From: Kiritimatiellales bacterium
Lineage (GTDB): Bacteria; Verrucomicrobiota; Kiritimatiellia; Kiritimatiellales; Pontiellaceae
Direction of reading: 5' to 3'
Assembly: GCA_030630445.1 (NCBI GenBank)
Contig: DAOVNC010000174.1
Location: 1-7,348 of the forward strand
DNA: 7,348 bases
Part shown: positions 1-6,667 of the stretch, piece by piece
Numbering within the stretch: position 1 is the first letter of the stretch
Layout of the letters: every line of letters starts with the position of its first letter
The notes under the pieces: generated by a model
The model's input: only the letters and a program-made list of their open reading frames with translations
Databases searched by the model: none
What the model was told of the DNA's origin: nothing
Position numbers and translations under genes: made by a program

Positions 1-641
1 ACACGGTGCCGTAGCCGGTTGCTTCCGGGCGAATCAGCGAGCCGCCCCAGTTCAGGCCTTTGCCGGTAAGAATGCCGGTGAACTCGTTGCGGATGCGCTT
101 GTATTGACCAAACATGTAGCCGAGCTCGCGCCCGCCCACGCCGATGTCACCGGCCGGCACGTCGGTGTCTTGGCCAATATGGCGCTGCAGCTCGGTCATG
201 AAGGATTGGCAGAAGCGCATGACTTCGTTGTCGGATTTGCCTTTCGGGTCAAAATCCGAACCGCCCTTGCCGCCGCCCATCATGAGGGTGGTCAGGGAGT
301 TTTTGAAGACCTGTTCAAAGCCGAGGAACTTCAGGATGCTTTGGTTGACGGTCGGATGGAAGCGAAGCCCCCCCTTCGTACGGGCCGAGTGCGCTGTTGA
401 ATTCGAAACGGAATCCACGGTTGACCTGTACCTCGCCCGTGTCATCCGTCCACGGCACGCGGAACATGATCTGGCGTTCCGGCTCCACGATGCGTTCGAG
501 GATGCCTGCGGCTTCATACTGCGGGTTCTTTTCCAATACGGGGCCAAGGGAGTCGAAGACTTCGCGAACCGCCTGCAAAAACTCCACTTCCCCTGCATTG
601 CGTTGCGAGACTTTTTCCCATACGCGGTCTACATAACTCAT
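1..641 (-). CDS. gdhA: NADP-type glutamate dehydrogenase, N-terminal half, frameshifted and cut by the window edge
   Basis: Catalyses reversible reductive amination of 2-oxoglutarate with ammonia to glutamate in the cytoplasm. Translation from 641 begins MSYVDRVWEKVSQRNAGEVE. After 88 codons (ending in GPY) the frame breaks; skipping one base at 377/378 restores an uninterrupted second frame of 125 residues to the window edge. With that correction the family landmarks fall in order: GPYKGGLRFHP with K89, K113 in FEQVFKN, GGGKGG with K125, and D165 in DVPAGDIGVGGRE, then GLNWGGSLIRPEATGYG. From memory these numbers match the substrate-binding and catalytic residues of the hexameric clostridial enzyme. 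About 213 of a usual ~445-450 residues are visible; the dinucleotide-binding half lies outside. The start at 641 is set by AAGGAG five bases upstream; a longer frame running back to 971 has no support. The break may be a sequencing error or a real mutation. Confidence 0.93.
371..378 (-). other. Frameshift site within gdhA
   Basis: On the coding strand the codon for Y88 is followed by G, then AA and seven Gs. Removing the extra G (plus-strand C at 377) gives GPYKGGLRF, the nearly invariant family motif. Removing one G from the homopolymer instead gives GPYEGGLRF, which would replace the substrate-binding lysine with glutamate. The first correction restores both frame and motif, so it is preferred. 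Confidence 0.85.
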
Positions 642-646
642 TATGA

Positions 647-652
647 CTCCTT
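647..652 (-). promoter_or_regulatory. Ribosome binding site of gdhA
   Basis: AAGGAG on the minus strand, five bases before the ATG at 641. It fixes the gdhA start and argues against the longer upstream reading frame. Confidence 0.8.
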
Positions 653-721
653 GTTTAGTTTTCTCTAAGTTGCAACTCACTGCCGCAAGATTAACACGAT
701 TCTGCCGAGATAGAGGTGTAA

Positions 722-750
722 CGTATATCCAATATGGGGAATAAGCGCAA
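722..750 (-). promoter_or_regulatory. Possible gdhA promoter, weak match
   Basis: Minus strand TTGCGC (745-750), a 17-base spacer, then TATACG (722-727). This matches sigma-70-like hexamers at 3 of 6 and 4 of 6 positions. It would give a leader of roughly 75 bases. Only the spacing and the AT-rich setting favour it. Confidence 0.22.
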
Positions 751-1068
751 ATAGTTTTTAAAAATCTTGAGCGGCCTCTTTTCATCGGCAATACTGCCGT
801 AGCAAAAGCGATTTTCACAGGGATAAACGGCAAAAGAAACGACTCGCCATTCTTGATGTGCTCCGCATTGGTTTGAACAGAAGGACGCAAAGATCGCGAA
901 GCGGGAGGCATGATTTGAATCAAAAGGACAACGGAGCAACTAAACAGGAAGGCTTTGCTTGCTTGAATCATTCGCTATGCTCACTGTTTGCTTCGCAAAT
1001 TATCTATTCGGGCGATCTTCTTTTGGGCGATCCCCGTTGTTGGATAATGAACGAAAGGATGCGCTGCC

Positions 1069-3663
1069 ATGAGTACGATAAATGCAGGATTGACCACGGG
1101 ACTTCCGGGGCTCGACAAGGTTCTCAAGGGCGTGCTGATCGGTGACAACATCGTTTGGCAGGTCGATTCGATCGAGGAGTATCAGGAGCTCGTCACCCCG
1201 TACTGCGAGGCGGCAGTCAAGAACGGTCGCAGGCTGGTCTACTTCCGCTATGCCCGCCACGAGGCGCTCGTTAGCGAAAAAATGGGTGCCGAGGTGCATG
1301 AACTCGATCCCGAAGAGGGATTCGAGAACTTTATTGCGGCGATCCACAGCGTTATCCAGCGGGCGGGACTGGGCGCATTCTATGTGTTCGACTGCCTGTC
1401 GCGGCTGGCGGTCGACTGGTATTCCGATGAAATGCTCGGCAATTTCTTCATGCTGACCTGCCCCTACCTTTTCGACATGGAAACGGTCTCCTATTTTGCT
1501 GTTTTCCGCAACTACCACACCTCGCGCGCCATTGTCCCGATCCAGAACACGACCCAGCTTTTCCTCGATGTCTATCGATATAAAGAGGAACTCTATGTGC
1601 GGTCGATCAAGGTGCAGCACCGTTATTCGCCCACCATGAACATGCTGCATGTCCGCCACGGCGAAGCGTTCATCCCCGTAATGTCCAGCGCGGTCATTTC
1701 GGAGATCCTGACGTCCGCCAAGTGGTCGGGGCTGCGCTCCGACAGCAGCCTCGGTTTCTGGGAATCCTCGTTCCTGCAGGCGCGCGAACTCCTGAAATCG
1801 GGCGAATACCGTGCCGATCTACCCGGAAAAGGGAAGGCCATCTATGAACAGTTGGTGCGGATGGTGATCTCGCGCGATGAAAGCATGCAGAAGCTCATTG
1901 CCCGCTACTTTACCTTGCAGGACATTCTCGATATCCGGAAGCGGATGATCGGGACCGGCCTCATCGGCGGCAAGGCCGTGGGCATGCTGCTTGCGCAGGC
2001 GATCGTGAAAAAGAACAGCCCCCGCTTCATTGAGCTGTTCGAGGCGCAGGACTCCTTCTTCATCGGTTCGGATACGTTCTTCACCTTCCTCGTGCGCAAC
2101 GGCATCTGGTGGGTGCGGCAGAACCAGCGCGACCCCGAAAAATTCATGGAAGGAGCCGAGCAGGCTCGACTCCGGATCATCACCGGCGAATTCCCCGGCT
2201 ACATTATGAAGCAGTTCGATGAAATGCTCGACTATTTCGGGCAGGCCCCCTTCATTGTTCGCTCCAGCTCGCTGCTTGAAGACAACTTCGGCAATTCCTT
2301 TGCCGGGAAATACGAGAGCGTGTTCTGTGTAAACCAGGGGCCGCGCGAACGCCGCATGCAGGACTTCGTGGCGGCCGTGAAACGCATCTATGCCAGCTCC
2401 ATGAGCGAGCAGGCGCTTCGCTACCGTGCGCGCCGCGGCATGCTCGACAAGGATGAGCAGATGGCGCTGCTCGTCATGCGCGTATCCGGCACCATGCATG
2501 GGCGCCATTTCTATCCCGAAATGGCCGGGGTCGGCTTTTCCTTCAATCCCTATGCGTGGCACGAAAGCATCGATCCCAAAGCCGGCATGATCCGGTTGGT
2601 CTTCGGGCTCGGCACGCGCGCGGTCGCTCAGGCTGACGACGACTACACCCGGATCGTCGCGCTCAACGCACCCGACAAGCGCCCGGAAGCCAACTTCGAT
2701 GAAGTTGCGCAATACACCCAGCGTCGCGTCGACTATCTCGACCTCGAATCCAACCAGGAGGTTTCCGACTATTTCCAGGAGGTGATCCGGGATGCCGAAA
2801 ACCTGCCGATCGACATGTTCACCTCGCTCGACCCGACCCAGCCGCGCGGCGCCCCGCCTCACCGGATCCTCACGTTCGAAAAGCTGCTGGCCCAAACCGG
2901 GTTCGTGGACGACATGCGGGAAATTCTCGATACCATCGAGGCCGCCTACAGCTATCCCGTCGATATCGAGTTTACCGCCAACTACATGGAGGACGGAAAC
3001 TACCGCATCAACCTGCTCCAATGCCGCCCGCTCCAGGTGCGGGGTTCCGAAGCCATCGAACTGCCCGAAGTGGACATCGCCGACGAAGACCGGATTGTCG
3101 AGGCGCACGGCGCCGTCGTCGGCCAGAGCCGCGTCGGGCAGGTTGACCGATTCATCTACATTGTTCCCGAACGCTACGGCCAGTTGCCCGTCAACACGCG
3201 CCACGAAATCGCCCGGCTCATCGGCGACATCAACCGCGCCGAAAAAAAGGATGCGCCCGAATGCGTCATGATCATCGGCCCCGGCCGCTGGGGAACCAGC
3301 AGCCCTTCGCTCGGCATCCCCGTTTCGTTCAGCGACATCAACACCGTTTCCATCCTCTGTGAAATCGTTGCCATGCACGACAACCTCGTGCCCGACGTAT
3401 CGCTCGGAACCCATTTCCTCAACGAACTGGTCGAAATGAAAATGCTCTATCTCGCCCTCTTCCCGGAAAAAGGAGAGAACTATCTCAACTCCGCGTTCTT
3501 TGAAGAGGCACCCAACAAGCTGCGGGAACTCGTTCCCTCCGCCGGGAAATGGGAAGACACCGTCCGCGTCATCGATGCCGCCGACGTGGCCGAAAACGGC
3601 GGCATCCGAATCATTGCCGACGCCCTGCGCCAGACCGTCAGCTGCTACTTTAACCGGCACTAG
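1069..3663 (+). CDS. KaiC-like domain fused to a PEP-synthase-type ATP-grasp (PEP/pyruvate-binding) domain
   Basis: 864 residues. Residues ~1-230 resemble a KaiC/RecA-fold domain: it opens with TTGLPGLDKVLKG (9-21) and has a Walker-B-like YVFDCLS (105-111). The Walker A P-loop is missing, with IVWQVDSIEEY where GxxGxGKT should be, so ATP binding there is doubtful. Residues ~290-660 match the N-terminal ATP-grasp domain of PEP synthase and pyruvate phosphate dikinase: GGK with K302, VRSSSLLED (397-405), SFAGKYES (410-417), GVGFSFNP (487-494), VFGLGTRAV (511-519), DIEF (632-635) and LLQCRPLQ (649-656). The phosphohistidine domain (TGG..SH) and the C-terminal barrel are absent. Instead ~190 residues follow with GPGRWGTSSPSLGIPV (737-752) and DVSLGTHFLNE (776-786), a pattern I recall from a PEP/pyruvate-binding family of unknown role. 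It is therefore not a complete PEP synthase; an ATP-dependent regulatory or phosphotransfer role is inferred. AAAGGA lies nine bases before the ATG. It is divergent from gdhA. Confidence 0.85.
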   Translation: MSTINAGLTTGLPGLDKVLKGVLIGDNIVWQVDSIEEYQELVTPYCEAAVKNGRRLVYFRYARHEALVSEKMGAEVHELDPEEGFENFIAAIHSVIQRAGLGAFYVFDCLSRLAVDWYSDEMLGNFFMLTCPYLFDMETVSYFAVFRNYHTSRAIVPIQNTTQLFLDVYRYKEELYVRSIKVQHRYSPTMNMLHVRHGEAFIPVMSSAVISEILTSAKWSGLRSDSSLGFWESSFLQARELLKSGEYRADLPGKGKAIYEQLVRMVISRDESMQKLIARYFTLQDILDIRKRMIGTGLIGGKAVGMLLAQAIVKKNSPRFIELFEAQDSFFIGSDTFFTFLVRNGIWWVRQNQRDPEKFMEGAEQARLRIITGEFPGYIMKQFDEMLDYFGQAPFIVRSSSLLEDNFGNSFAGKYESVFCVNQGPRERRMQDFVAAVKRIYASSMSEQALRYRARRGMLDKDEQMALLVMRVSGTMHGRHFYPEMAGVGFSFNPYAWHESIDPKAGMIRLVFGLGTRAVAQADDDYTRIVALNAPDKRPEANFDEVAQYTQRRVDYLDLESNQEVSDYFQEVIRDAENLPIDMFTSLDPTQPRGAPPHRILTFEKLLAQTGFVDDMREILDTIEAAYSYPVDIEFTANYMEDGNYRINLLQCRPLQVRGSEAIELPEVDIADEDRIVEAHGAVVGQSRVGQVDRFIYIVPERYGQLPVNTRHEIARLIGDINRAEKKDAPECVMIIGPGRWGTSSPSLGIPVSFSDINTVSILCEIVAMHDNLVPDVSLGTHFLNELVEMKMLYLALFPEKGENYLNSAFFEEAPNKLRELVPSAGKWEDTVRVIDAADVAENGGIRIIADALRQTVSCYFNRH

Positions 3664-3699
3664 ACTTGCCAGTCAGTAGTCGCTGATCTGATTCCTTAA

Positions 3700-3848
3700 A
3701 ACTGGGCAGATTTTAAAGAGAGTTTTCTGGAGTTGATCGAGAAGGAAGAGGGCTTCGTGTCCGATCGGCCGCCCTTTCCGGGCTGATCGATTTCAACAGC
3801 CTCTTCCACTATTCCGAACTCAAGGACCGCCTCGCCGACCTGGTCTGA
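3700..3848 (+). pseudogene. Decayed C-terminal remnant of an unidentified protein
   Basis: From 3700 one frame reads protein-like sequence (NWADFKESFLELIEKEEGF, then VSDRPPF) until a stop at 3784. A second frame continues smoothly with GLIDFNSLFHYSELKDRLAD and a TGA at 3846-3848. A single-base deletion near 3775-3783 would join them into about 49 residues. There is no start codon, and a TAA at 3697 closes the frame upstream. The first frame is the same as that of the ATP-grasp gene ending at 3663, so this could be a lost extension of that protein or the tail of a deleted neighbour. I do not recognise the family. Confidence 0.4.
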
Positions 3849-3856
3849 AAAAAGCG

Positions 3857-4192
3857 TCAAACTGAAACGACGGACTCGGAGCTCATTAGTTCAGCGATCA
3901 TGCCGGACATATCCCCAATCTGCACAGGTTCGACCAGCTTATTGAGTTGATAATAATTGACACAAGTTCCGCAGGCGGAAATCCCAACTCCCTTTTGTTC
4001 CAAGTGTTCGATCGCATCGAGCACTTCCGACCCATGGGCCAGCAGCTTAACGCCGGAGTTATAGAATATAATTGCCTTTGGCAGGCGATCTGCGGAACAC
4101 AGCTTTCTAATGAACGAACCCATCAAGATTCTCCCCAAGCCATCGTCGCCCCGCCCCAGAAATTCACTCGAAATCAACACTGTTTTTTTCAT
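3857..4192 (-). CDS. YedF-type DsrE-like protein (C-terminal domain only)
   Basis: 111 residues starting MKKTVLISSEFLGRGDDGLG. It matches the C-terminal DsrE-like domain of the selenium-metabolism-associated YedF family: SSEFLGRGDDGLGRILM (8-24), IIFYNSGVKLL (41-51), GSEVLDAIEHLEQKGV (54-69), and the C74-G-T-C77 motif followed by NYY. Full YedF proteins carry an N-terminal TusA/SirA-like domain of about 80 residues with a CPxP motif; no such sequence lies upstream in any frame, so this is a stand-alone form. Such domains are linked to sulfur or selenium relay via reactive cysteines, which is inferred here. An ATG six bases earlier (4198) is rejected because GAGGGG would touch it directly, whereas it sits six bases before 4192. 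It is divergent from the small membrane protein at 4381. Confidence 0.82.
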   Translation of the reverse strand: MKKTVLISSEFLGRGDDGLGRILMGSFIRKLCSADRLPKAIIFYNSGVKLLAHGSEVLDAIEHLEQKGVGISACGTCVNYYQLNKLVEPVQIGDMSGMIAELMSSESVVSV

Positions 4193-4198
4193 GGCCAT

Positions 4199-4204
4199 CC
4201 CCTC
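4199..4204 (-). promoter_or_regulatory. Ribosome binding site of the YedF-like gene
   Basis: GAGGGG on the minus strand, six bases before the ATG at 4192 and immediately abutting the alternative ATG at 4198. It therefore selects the downstream start. Confidence 0.6.
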
Positions 4205-4350
4205 GGTTCAATTGACCGGCAAACTACAAAAACCTCACGCAAGGGATCGAGAATAAAAAAGGTTCTCATCCGCCGCCCTTCAGATATATCACTGGGAGAA
4301 ACGGATTCGATCAATTCCATCTTGCAAACCAGAGAAATCTGCGGCAAATT

Positions 4351-4374
4351 TTCCCTGAAACAGGGAATAAGGAG
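4351..4374 (+). promoter_or_regulatory. Leader hairpin directly before a Shine-Dalgarno site
   Basis: TTCCCTG (4351-4357), loop AAA, CAGGGAA (4361-4367) form a perfect 7-bp hairpin with a three-base loop. TAAGGAGG (4368-4374) follows with no gap and is five bases before the ATG at 4381. No T-run follows, so it is not a standard terminator. A role in mRNA stability or ribosome access is inferred. Confidence 0.5.
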
Positions 4375-4380
4375 GCAGAC

Positions 4381-4623
4381 ATGGATATGGCATTGCTCAA
4401 GGAATTTTTCATGTGGTGCACGATCATCAACTTCGGACTGTTCATGTGGTCGGCGATCATGTGCATACTTGCGAAAGGATTCATATATCGAGTCCATGGC
4501 AAGATGTTCGGCCTCAGTCAGGACACGGTAAACGCCATGATTTACGGCTTTCTGGGCTTCTACAAGATTGTGTTCATTGTCTTCGTGCTGGTTCCGTGGA
4601 TCGCGCTGACGATCATGTGCTAA
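4381..4623 (+). CDS. Small membrane protein, DUF6868-like
   Basis: 80 residues with two predicted membrane helices: about 15-36 (IINFGLFMWSAIMCILAKGF) and about 55-79 (GFLGFYKIVFIVFVLVPWIA). They flank a polar loop YRVHGKMFGLSQDTVNAMIY. The N-terminal LLKEFFMWCTIINFG, the YRxHGKxFxLS loop and the FYKI....VPWIAL end match what I recall of the DUF6868 family, which has no known function. The start is supported by a strong AAGGAGG at five-base spacing. It stands alone between the divergent YedF-like gene and a palindromic repeat. Confidence 0.8.
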   Translation: MDMALLKEFFMWCTIINFGLFMWSAIMCILAKGFIYRVHGKMFGLSQDTVNAMIYGFLGFYKIVFIVFVLVPWIALTIMC

Positions 4624-4628
4624 ATTCG

Positions 4629-4707
4629 AACCACTAATCTTCGCCAATCAACACTAATTTCAGTGTAGCCAGATTTGATTAGTGAAGATTAGTGAGAATT
4701 AGTGGTT
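4629..4707. repeat. Palindromic element built of 10-bp ATTAGTG units, three per arm
   Basis: Left arm: CACTAATCTT (4632-4641), CGCCAATCAA (4642-4651), CACTAATTTC (4652-4661). Spacer 4662-4674. Right arm: TTGATTAGTG (4675-4684), AAGATTAGTG (4685-4694), AGAATTAGTG (4695-4704). Right-arm units are inverted versions of the left-arm units, and the outer AACCACTAAT/ATTAGTGGTT pair is perfect. It fills most of the gap between the DUF6868-like gene and pyrC. It could be a mobile repeat, a fold acting as a transcription boundary, or a set of protein-binding sites spaced one helical turn apart. I recall similar CACTAATC repeats in environmental PVC-type genomes, but cannot verify copies. Confidence 0.75.
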
Positions 4708-4741
4708 TAAAAACATCCGGTAGTTCAAATAGTCTGCCCGC

Positions 4742-6064
4742 ATGCAAACGATACTGATTACCAACGCCCTGCTCGTCAACGAAGGCTCGCGTAAACCCGC
4801 TGACGTATTCATTAAAAACGGACGGATCGAAAAGATCGACTCCAGCCTAACCGACCAACCGGCCGACACCGTCATTGATGCAAAGGGTAAAGCGCTACTT
4901 CCAGGCATGATCGACTGCCACGTCCACTTCCGCGAACCGGGGCTGGAGCACAAGGCCGACCTGCACTCCGAAACGCGCGCAGCCGTCGCCGGCGGCGTCA
5001 CCTCCATCATGGAGATGCCCAACACCAAGCCTGCCGCCACCACCAACGCCATTCTAGAAGACAAATTCAGCCTAGCCGCCACCAAGTGCGTCACCAACTA
5101 TTCCTTCCACCTCGGCGCCTCCAACCACAACCTTGACGAGCTGCTCGCCATGGATCCCAAAACGGTCTGCGGCGTAAAACTTTTCATGGGCGCCTCCACC
5201 GGGAACCTACTCGTCGACCGCGCCCAGCAACTGGAAGATATCTTCGGAAAAATAGAAGCGCCCATCTCCCTGCACTGTGAAGACACCAACACGATCCGCG
5301 CAAACGAGATCGCCGCGAGAGAGAAATACGGCGAAAACATCCCCTTCTCCGAACACCCCAACATTCGCTCCGAAGCCGCGTGCTACCAATCCACCGCCCT
5401 CGCCGTCAAACTCGCCCACAAGTATGGATCGCAAATCCATGTCCTGCACCTGAGCACCGCCAAAGAGCTGAAGCTCTTCAAGCAAGGGCCCGTTGCAGAA
5501 AAGAAAATCACCGCCGAAGCCTGCCCGCACCACCTCTGGTTTTCCGCCGAGGACTACGAAACCAAAGGCGCGCTCATAAAATGCAACCCCGCCATCAAAA
5601 CCGCCGCCGACCGCGCCGCGCTGCGGCAGGCGCTCGTTGATGGAACCATTGACACCGTCGGCACCGACCACGCGCCGCACCTCTGGGAGGAAAAGCAAAA
5701 CCCCTACGGCTCCGCGCCCTCCGGCCTGCCCGTCATCCAAAGCGCGCTCGTTTCCCTGCTCGAATTCCTGCCGCTCGAAACCGTCGCCGAAAAAACCGCG
5801 CACAACCCCGCGCGGATTTTCCAATGCATGGAACGCGGCTTCATCCGCGAAGGCTACTTCGCCGACCTCACCCTCATCGACACCGAAACCCCGCACACCG
5901 TTTCAAAGGACAACATCGAATACAAATGCGGCTGGTCGCCCTTCGAAGGCGTAACCTTCCAATCCACCATCGCCGCCACCATCGTCTCCGGCCAGATCGC
6001 CTATGCGGAAGGGCTGGTCAACGATTCTATTCGTGGACAACGGCTATTGTTCAATCGTTCGTAG
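4742..6064 (+). CDS. pyrC: Dihydroorotase
   Basis: 440 residues. Cytoplasmic zinc amidohydrolase that cyclises N-carbamoyl-aspartate to dihydroorotate in pyrimidine synthesis. Visible landmarks: DCHVHFREPG with H60 and H62, GGVTSIMEMPNTKP, CGVKLFMGASTGN with K146 (candidate carboxylated lysine), SLHCED with H178, HVLHLST with H233 and H236, and GTDHAPH with D309, H310 and H313. Length and motif order fit the allantoinase-like dihydroorotase type of Bacteroidetes and PVC bacteria rather than the shorter E. coli type. Allantoinase is a less likely alternative. No Shine-Dalgarno sequence precedes the ATG, only GTCTGCCCGC, so initiation may be weak or SD-independent. The TAG stop lies within a GTAG hairpin repeat, and the last residues (DSIRGQRLLFNRS) may be partly repeat-derived. 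Convergent with the RAYT gene. Confidence 0.93.
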   Translation: MQTILITNALLVNEGSRKPADVFIKNGRIEKIDSSLTDQPADTVIDAKGKALLPGMIDCHVHFREPGLEHKADLHSETRAAVAGGVTSIMEMPNTKPAATTNAILEDKFSLAATKCVTNYSFHLGASNHNLDELLAMDPKTVCGVKLFMGASTGNLLVDRAQQLEDIFGKIEAPISLHCEDTNTIRANEIAAREKYGENIPFSEHPNIRSEAACYQSTALAVKLAHKYGSQIHVLHLSTAKELKLFKQGPVAEKKITAEACPHHLWFSAEDYETKGALIKCNPAIKTAADRAALRQALVDGTIDTVGTDHAPHLWEEKQNPYGSAPSGLPVIQSALVSLLEFLPLETVAEKTAHNPARIFQCMERGFIREGYFADLTLIDTETPHTVSKDNIEYKCGWSPFEGVTFQSTIAATIVSGQIAYAEGLVNDSIRGQRLLFNRS

Positions 6065-6080
6065 TCCCGCCTTCAGGCGG
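6061..6080 (+). repeat. REP-like element: GTAG plus hairpin, overlapping the pyrC stop codon
   Basis: GTAG at 6061-6064, then TC, then CCGCC-TTCA-GGCGG (6067-6080). The layout matches REP elements recognised by RAYT proteins, with a GTAG tetranucleotide 5' of a hairpin. It also lies where a terminator for pyrC would be, although no T-run follows. Confidence 0.6.
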
Positions 6081-6108
6081 TTCTGCGCCTGACCGCTCAA
6101 CCGCAGAA
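6081..6108. repeat. Inverted repeat between REP elements
   Basis: TTCTGCG (6081-6087) and CGCAGAA (6102-6108) are perfect inverted complements around a 14-base loop. It links the first REP to the next and may be part of the same composite repeat. Confidence 0.45.
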
Positions 6109-6166
6109 GCAGGGTCTCGGACCCCGCCCTACATCCTAATCATGTAGCCGCGATCCGAGATCGCGG
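6109..6166. repeat. Inverted REP pair (REPIN-like), left of the RAYT gene
   Basis: First REP, minus strand: GTAG is the complement of 6129-6132, with a hairpin at 6109-6128 (GGGTC-TCG-GACCC core plus outer pairs with one mismatch). Second REP, plus strand: GTAG at 6144-6147, then CCGCGATC-CGA-GATCGCGG (6148-6166), a perfect 8-bp stem. The two GTAGs face each other across 11 bases. Confidence 0.8.
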
Positions 6167-6184
6167 AGACGTGGAATCGAGAAA

Positions 6185-6646
6185 TCAGATATAATCGATA
6201 TGCCCGACATACGGCCAATCATCCGCATCCGGAACCAGTCCAGCGCGGACAGGATTCTGCCGAACATATTCCCACTTCTCGGAATACGATTCATCCGAAC
6301 GGAGCAGATGGTCGAAAAACTCCTTTTGCCACAGGGGAGCCTCTATCCCCAGAAGCGGACAAAGTTCCTTTGCGCTCCACTGCTTCCACGAACCGATCAT
6401 GCGCGACAGACGGATCTTGTCGGCGGCATCCGTGCAAAAAAAGTGGACATGATTGGGCATCACCACATACGACCCAATCGCCCAGCCATATAGATCCAGC
6501 GACTTTGCCCAGTGCTTGCGGAGAATTTCATGCACATCCGGCCGCGCCAATAGCTTGCAGCGGTTGTGTACGCAGGCCGTCACGAAATAGCGGGGATGGT
6601 TTTGGTAGACGCAGCCTAGGCGTTGCAGGTGTTTGCGTTCCTTCAT
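6185..6646 (-). CDS. REP-associated tyrosine transposase (RAYT), Y1/IS200-like fold
   Basis: 153 residues, a typical length for the family. Y1 transposases of this type cut and join single-stranded DNA at REP hairpins through a tyrosine. Visible: YFVTACVHNR (20-29), the HUH motif in VVMPNHVHFF with H66 and H68, SWKQWSAKEL (86-95), LWQKEFFDHLLRSDE (105-119), and the family end EYVRQNPVRAGLV (126-138), where Y127 is the likely nucleophile. No frameshift or internal stop is present, so the gene looks intact. AAAGGA (6653-6658) lies six bases before the ATG at 6646. REP hairpins begin 18-21 bases beyond each end of the gene, which supports a RAYT rather than an IS200/IS605 insertion. No accessory TnpB is present. 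It is co-directional with the FGE-like gene upstream and convergent with pyrC. Confidence 0.92.
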   Translation of the reverse strand: MKERKHLQRLGCVYQNHPRYFVTACVHNRCKLLARPDVHEILRKHWAKSLDLYGWAIGSYVVMPNHVHFFCTDAADKIRLSRMIGSWKQWSAKELCPLLGIEAPLWQKEFFDHLLRSDESYSEKWEYVRQNPVRAGLVPDADDWPYVGHIDYI

Positions 6647-6667
6647 GTTGTTTCCTTTGCTGCGGAA

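Larger units (their letters stand above)
642..1068. other. Divergent intergenic region between gdhA and the KaiC/ATP-grasp gene
   Basis: No convincing gene is seen on either strand; the short open frames lack ribosome binding sites and recognisable protein sequence. The region must hold the start signals for both divergent genes. It is more AT-rich near gdhA. It contains an 8-bp direct repeat GGGCGATC (1010-1017 and 1025-1032) close upstream of the plus-strand gene. Around 890-905 it carries a CGCAAAGATCGCGAAG stretch resembling simple interspersed repeats, but no second copy occurs here. No terminator-like hairpin with a T-run was found. Confidence 0.5.

Noticed and set aside
642..971. Upstream extension of the gdhA frame to a start at 971
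   Set aside because: The extension has no protein-like pattern, while a strong AAGGAG precedes the family-consistent start at 641.
955..980. Possible sigma-70 promoter TTGCTT...TATGCT for the ATP-grasp gene
   Set aside because: The spacer is only 15 bases and the hexamers match at 3 of 6 and 4 of 6 positions, too weak to annotate.
1819..3660. 613-codon open frame on the minus strand
   Set aside because: It lies fully antisense to the clearly conserved ATP-grasp protein, has composition typical of a GC-rich shadow frame, and shows no recognisable domain.
4189..4647. 152-codon minus-strand frame covering the intergenic region and the DUF6868-like gene
   Set aside because: It overlaps the membrane protein antisense, has no ribosome binding site, and contains no TusA-type CPxP motif that would make it the missing YedF half.
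5207..5896. 229-codon minus-strand frame inside pyrC
   Set aside because: Antisense shadow of a well-conserved dihydroorotase; glycine- and valine-rich low-information sequence with no motif.
6185..6646. IS200/IS605 insertion sequence
   Set aside because: The protein ends with the RAYT-type EYVRQNPVRAGLV, is flanked by GTAG hairpins on both sides, and has no TnpB or typical element ends.
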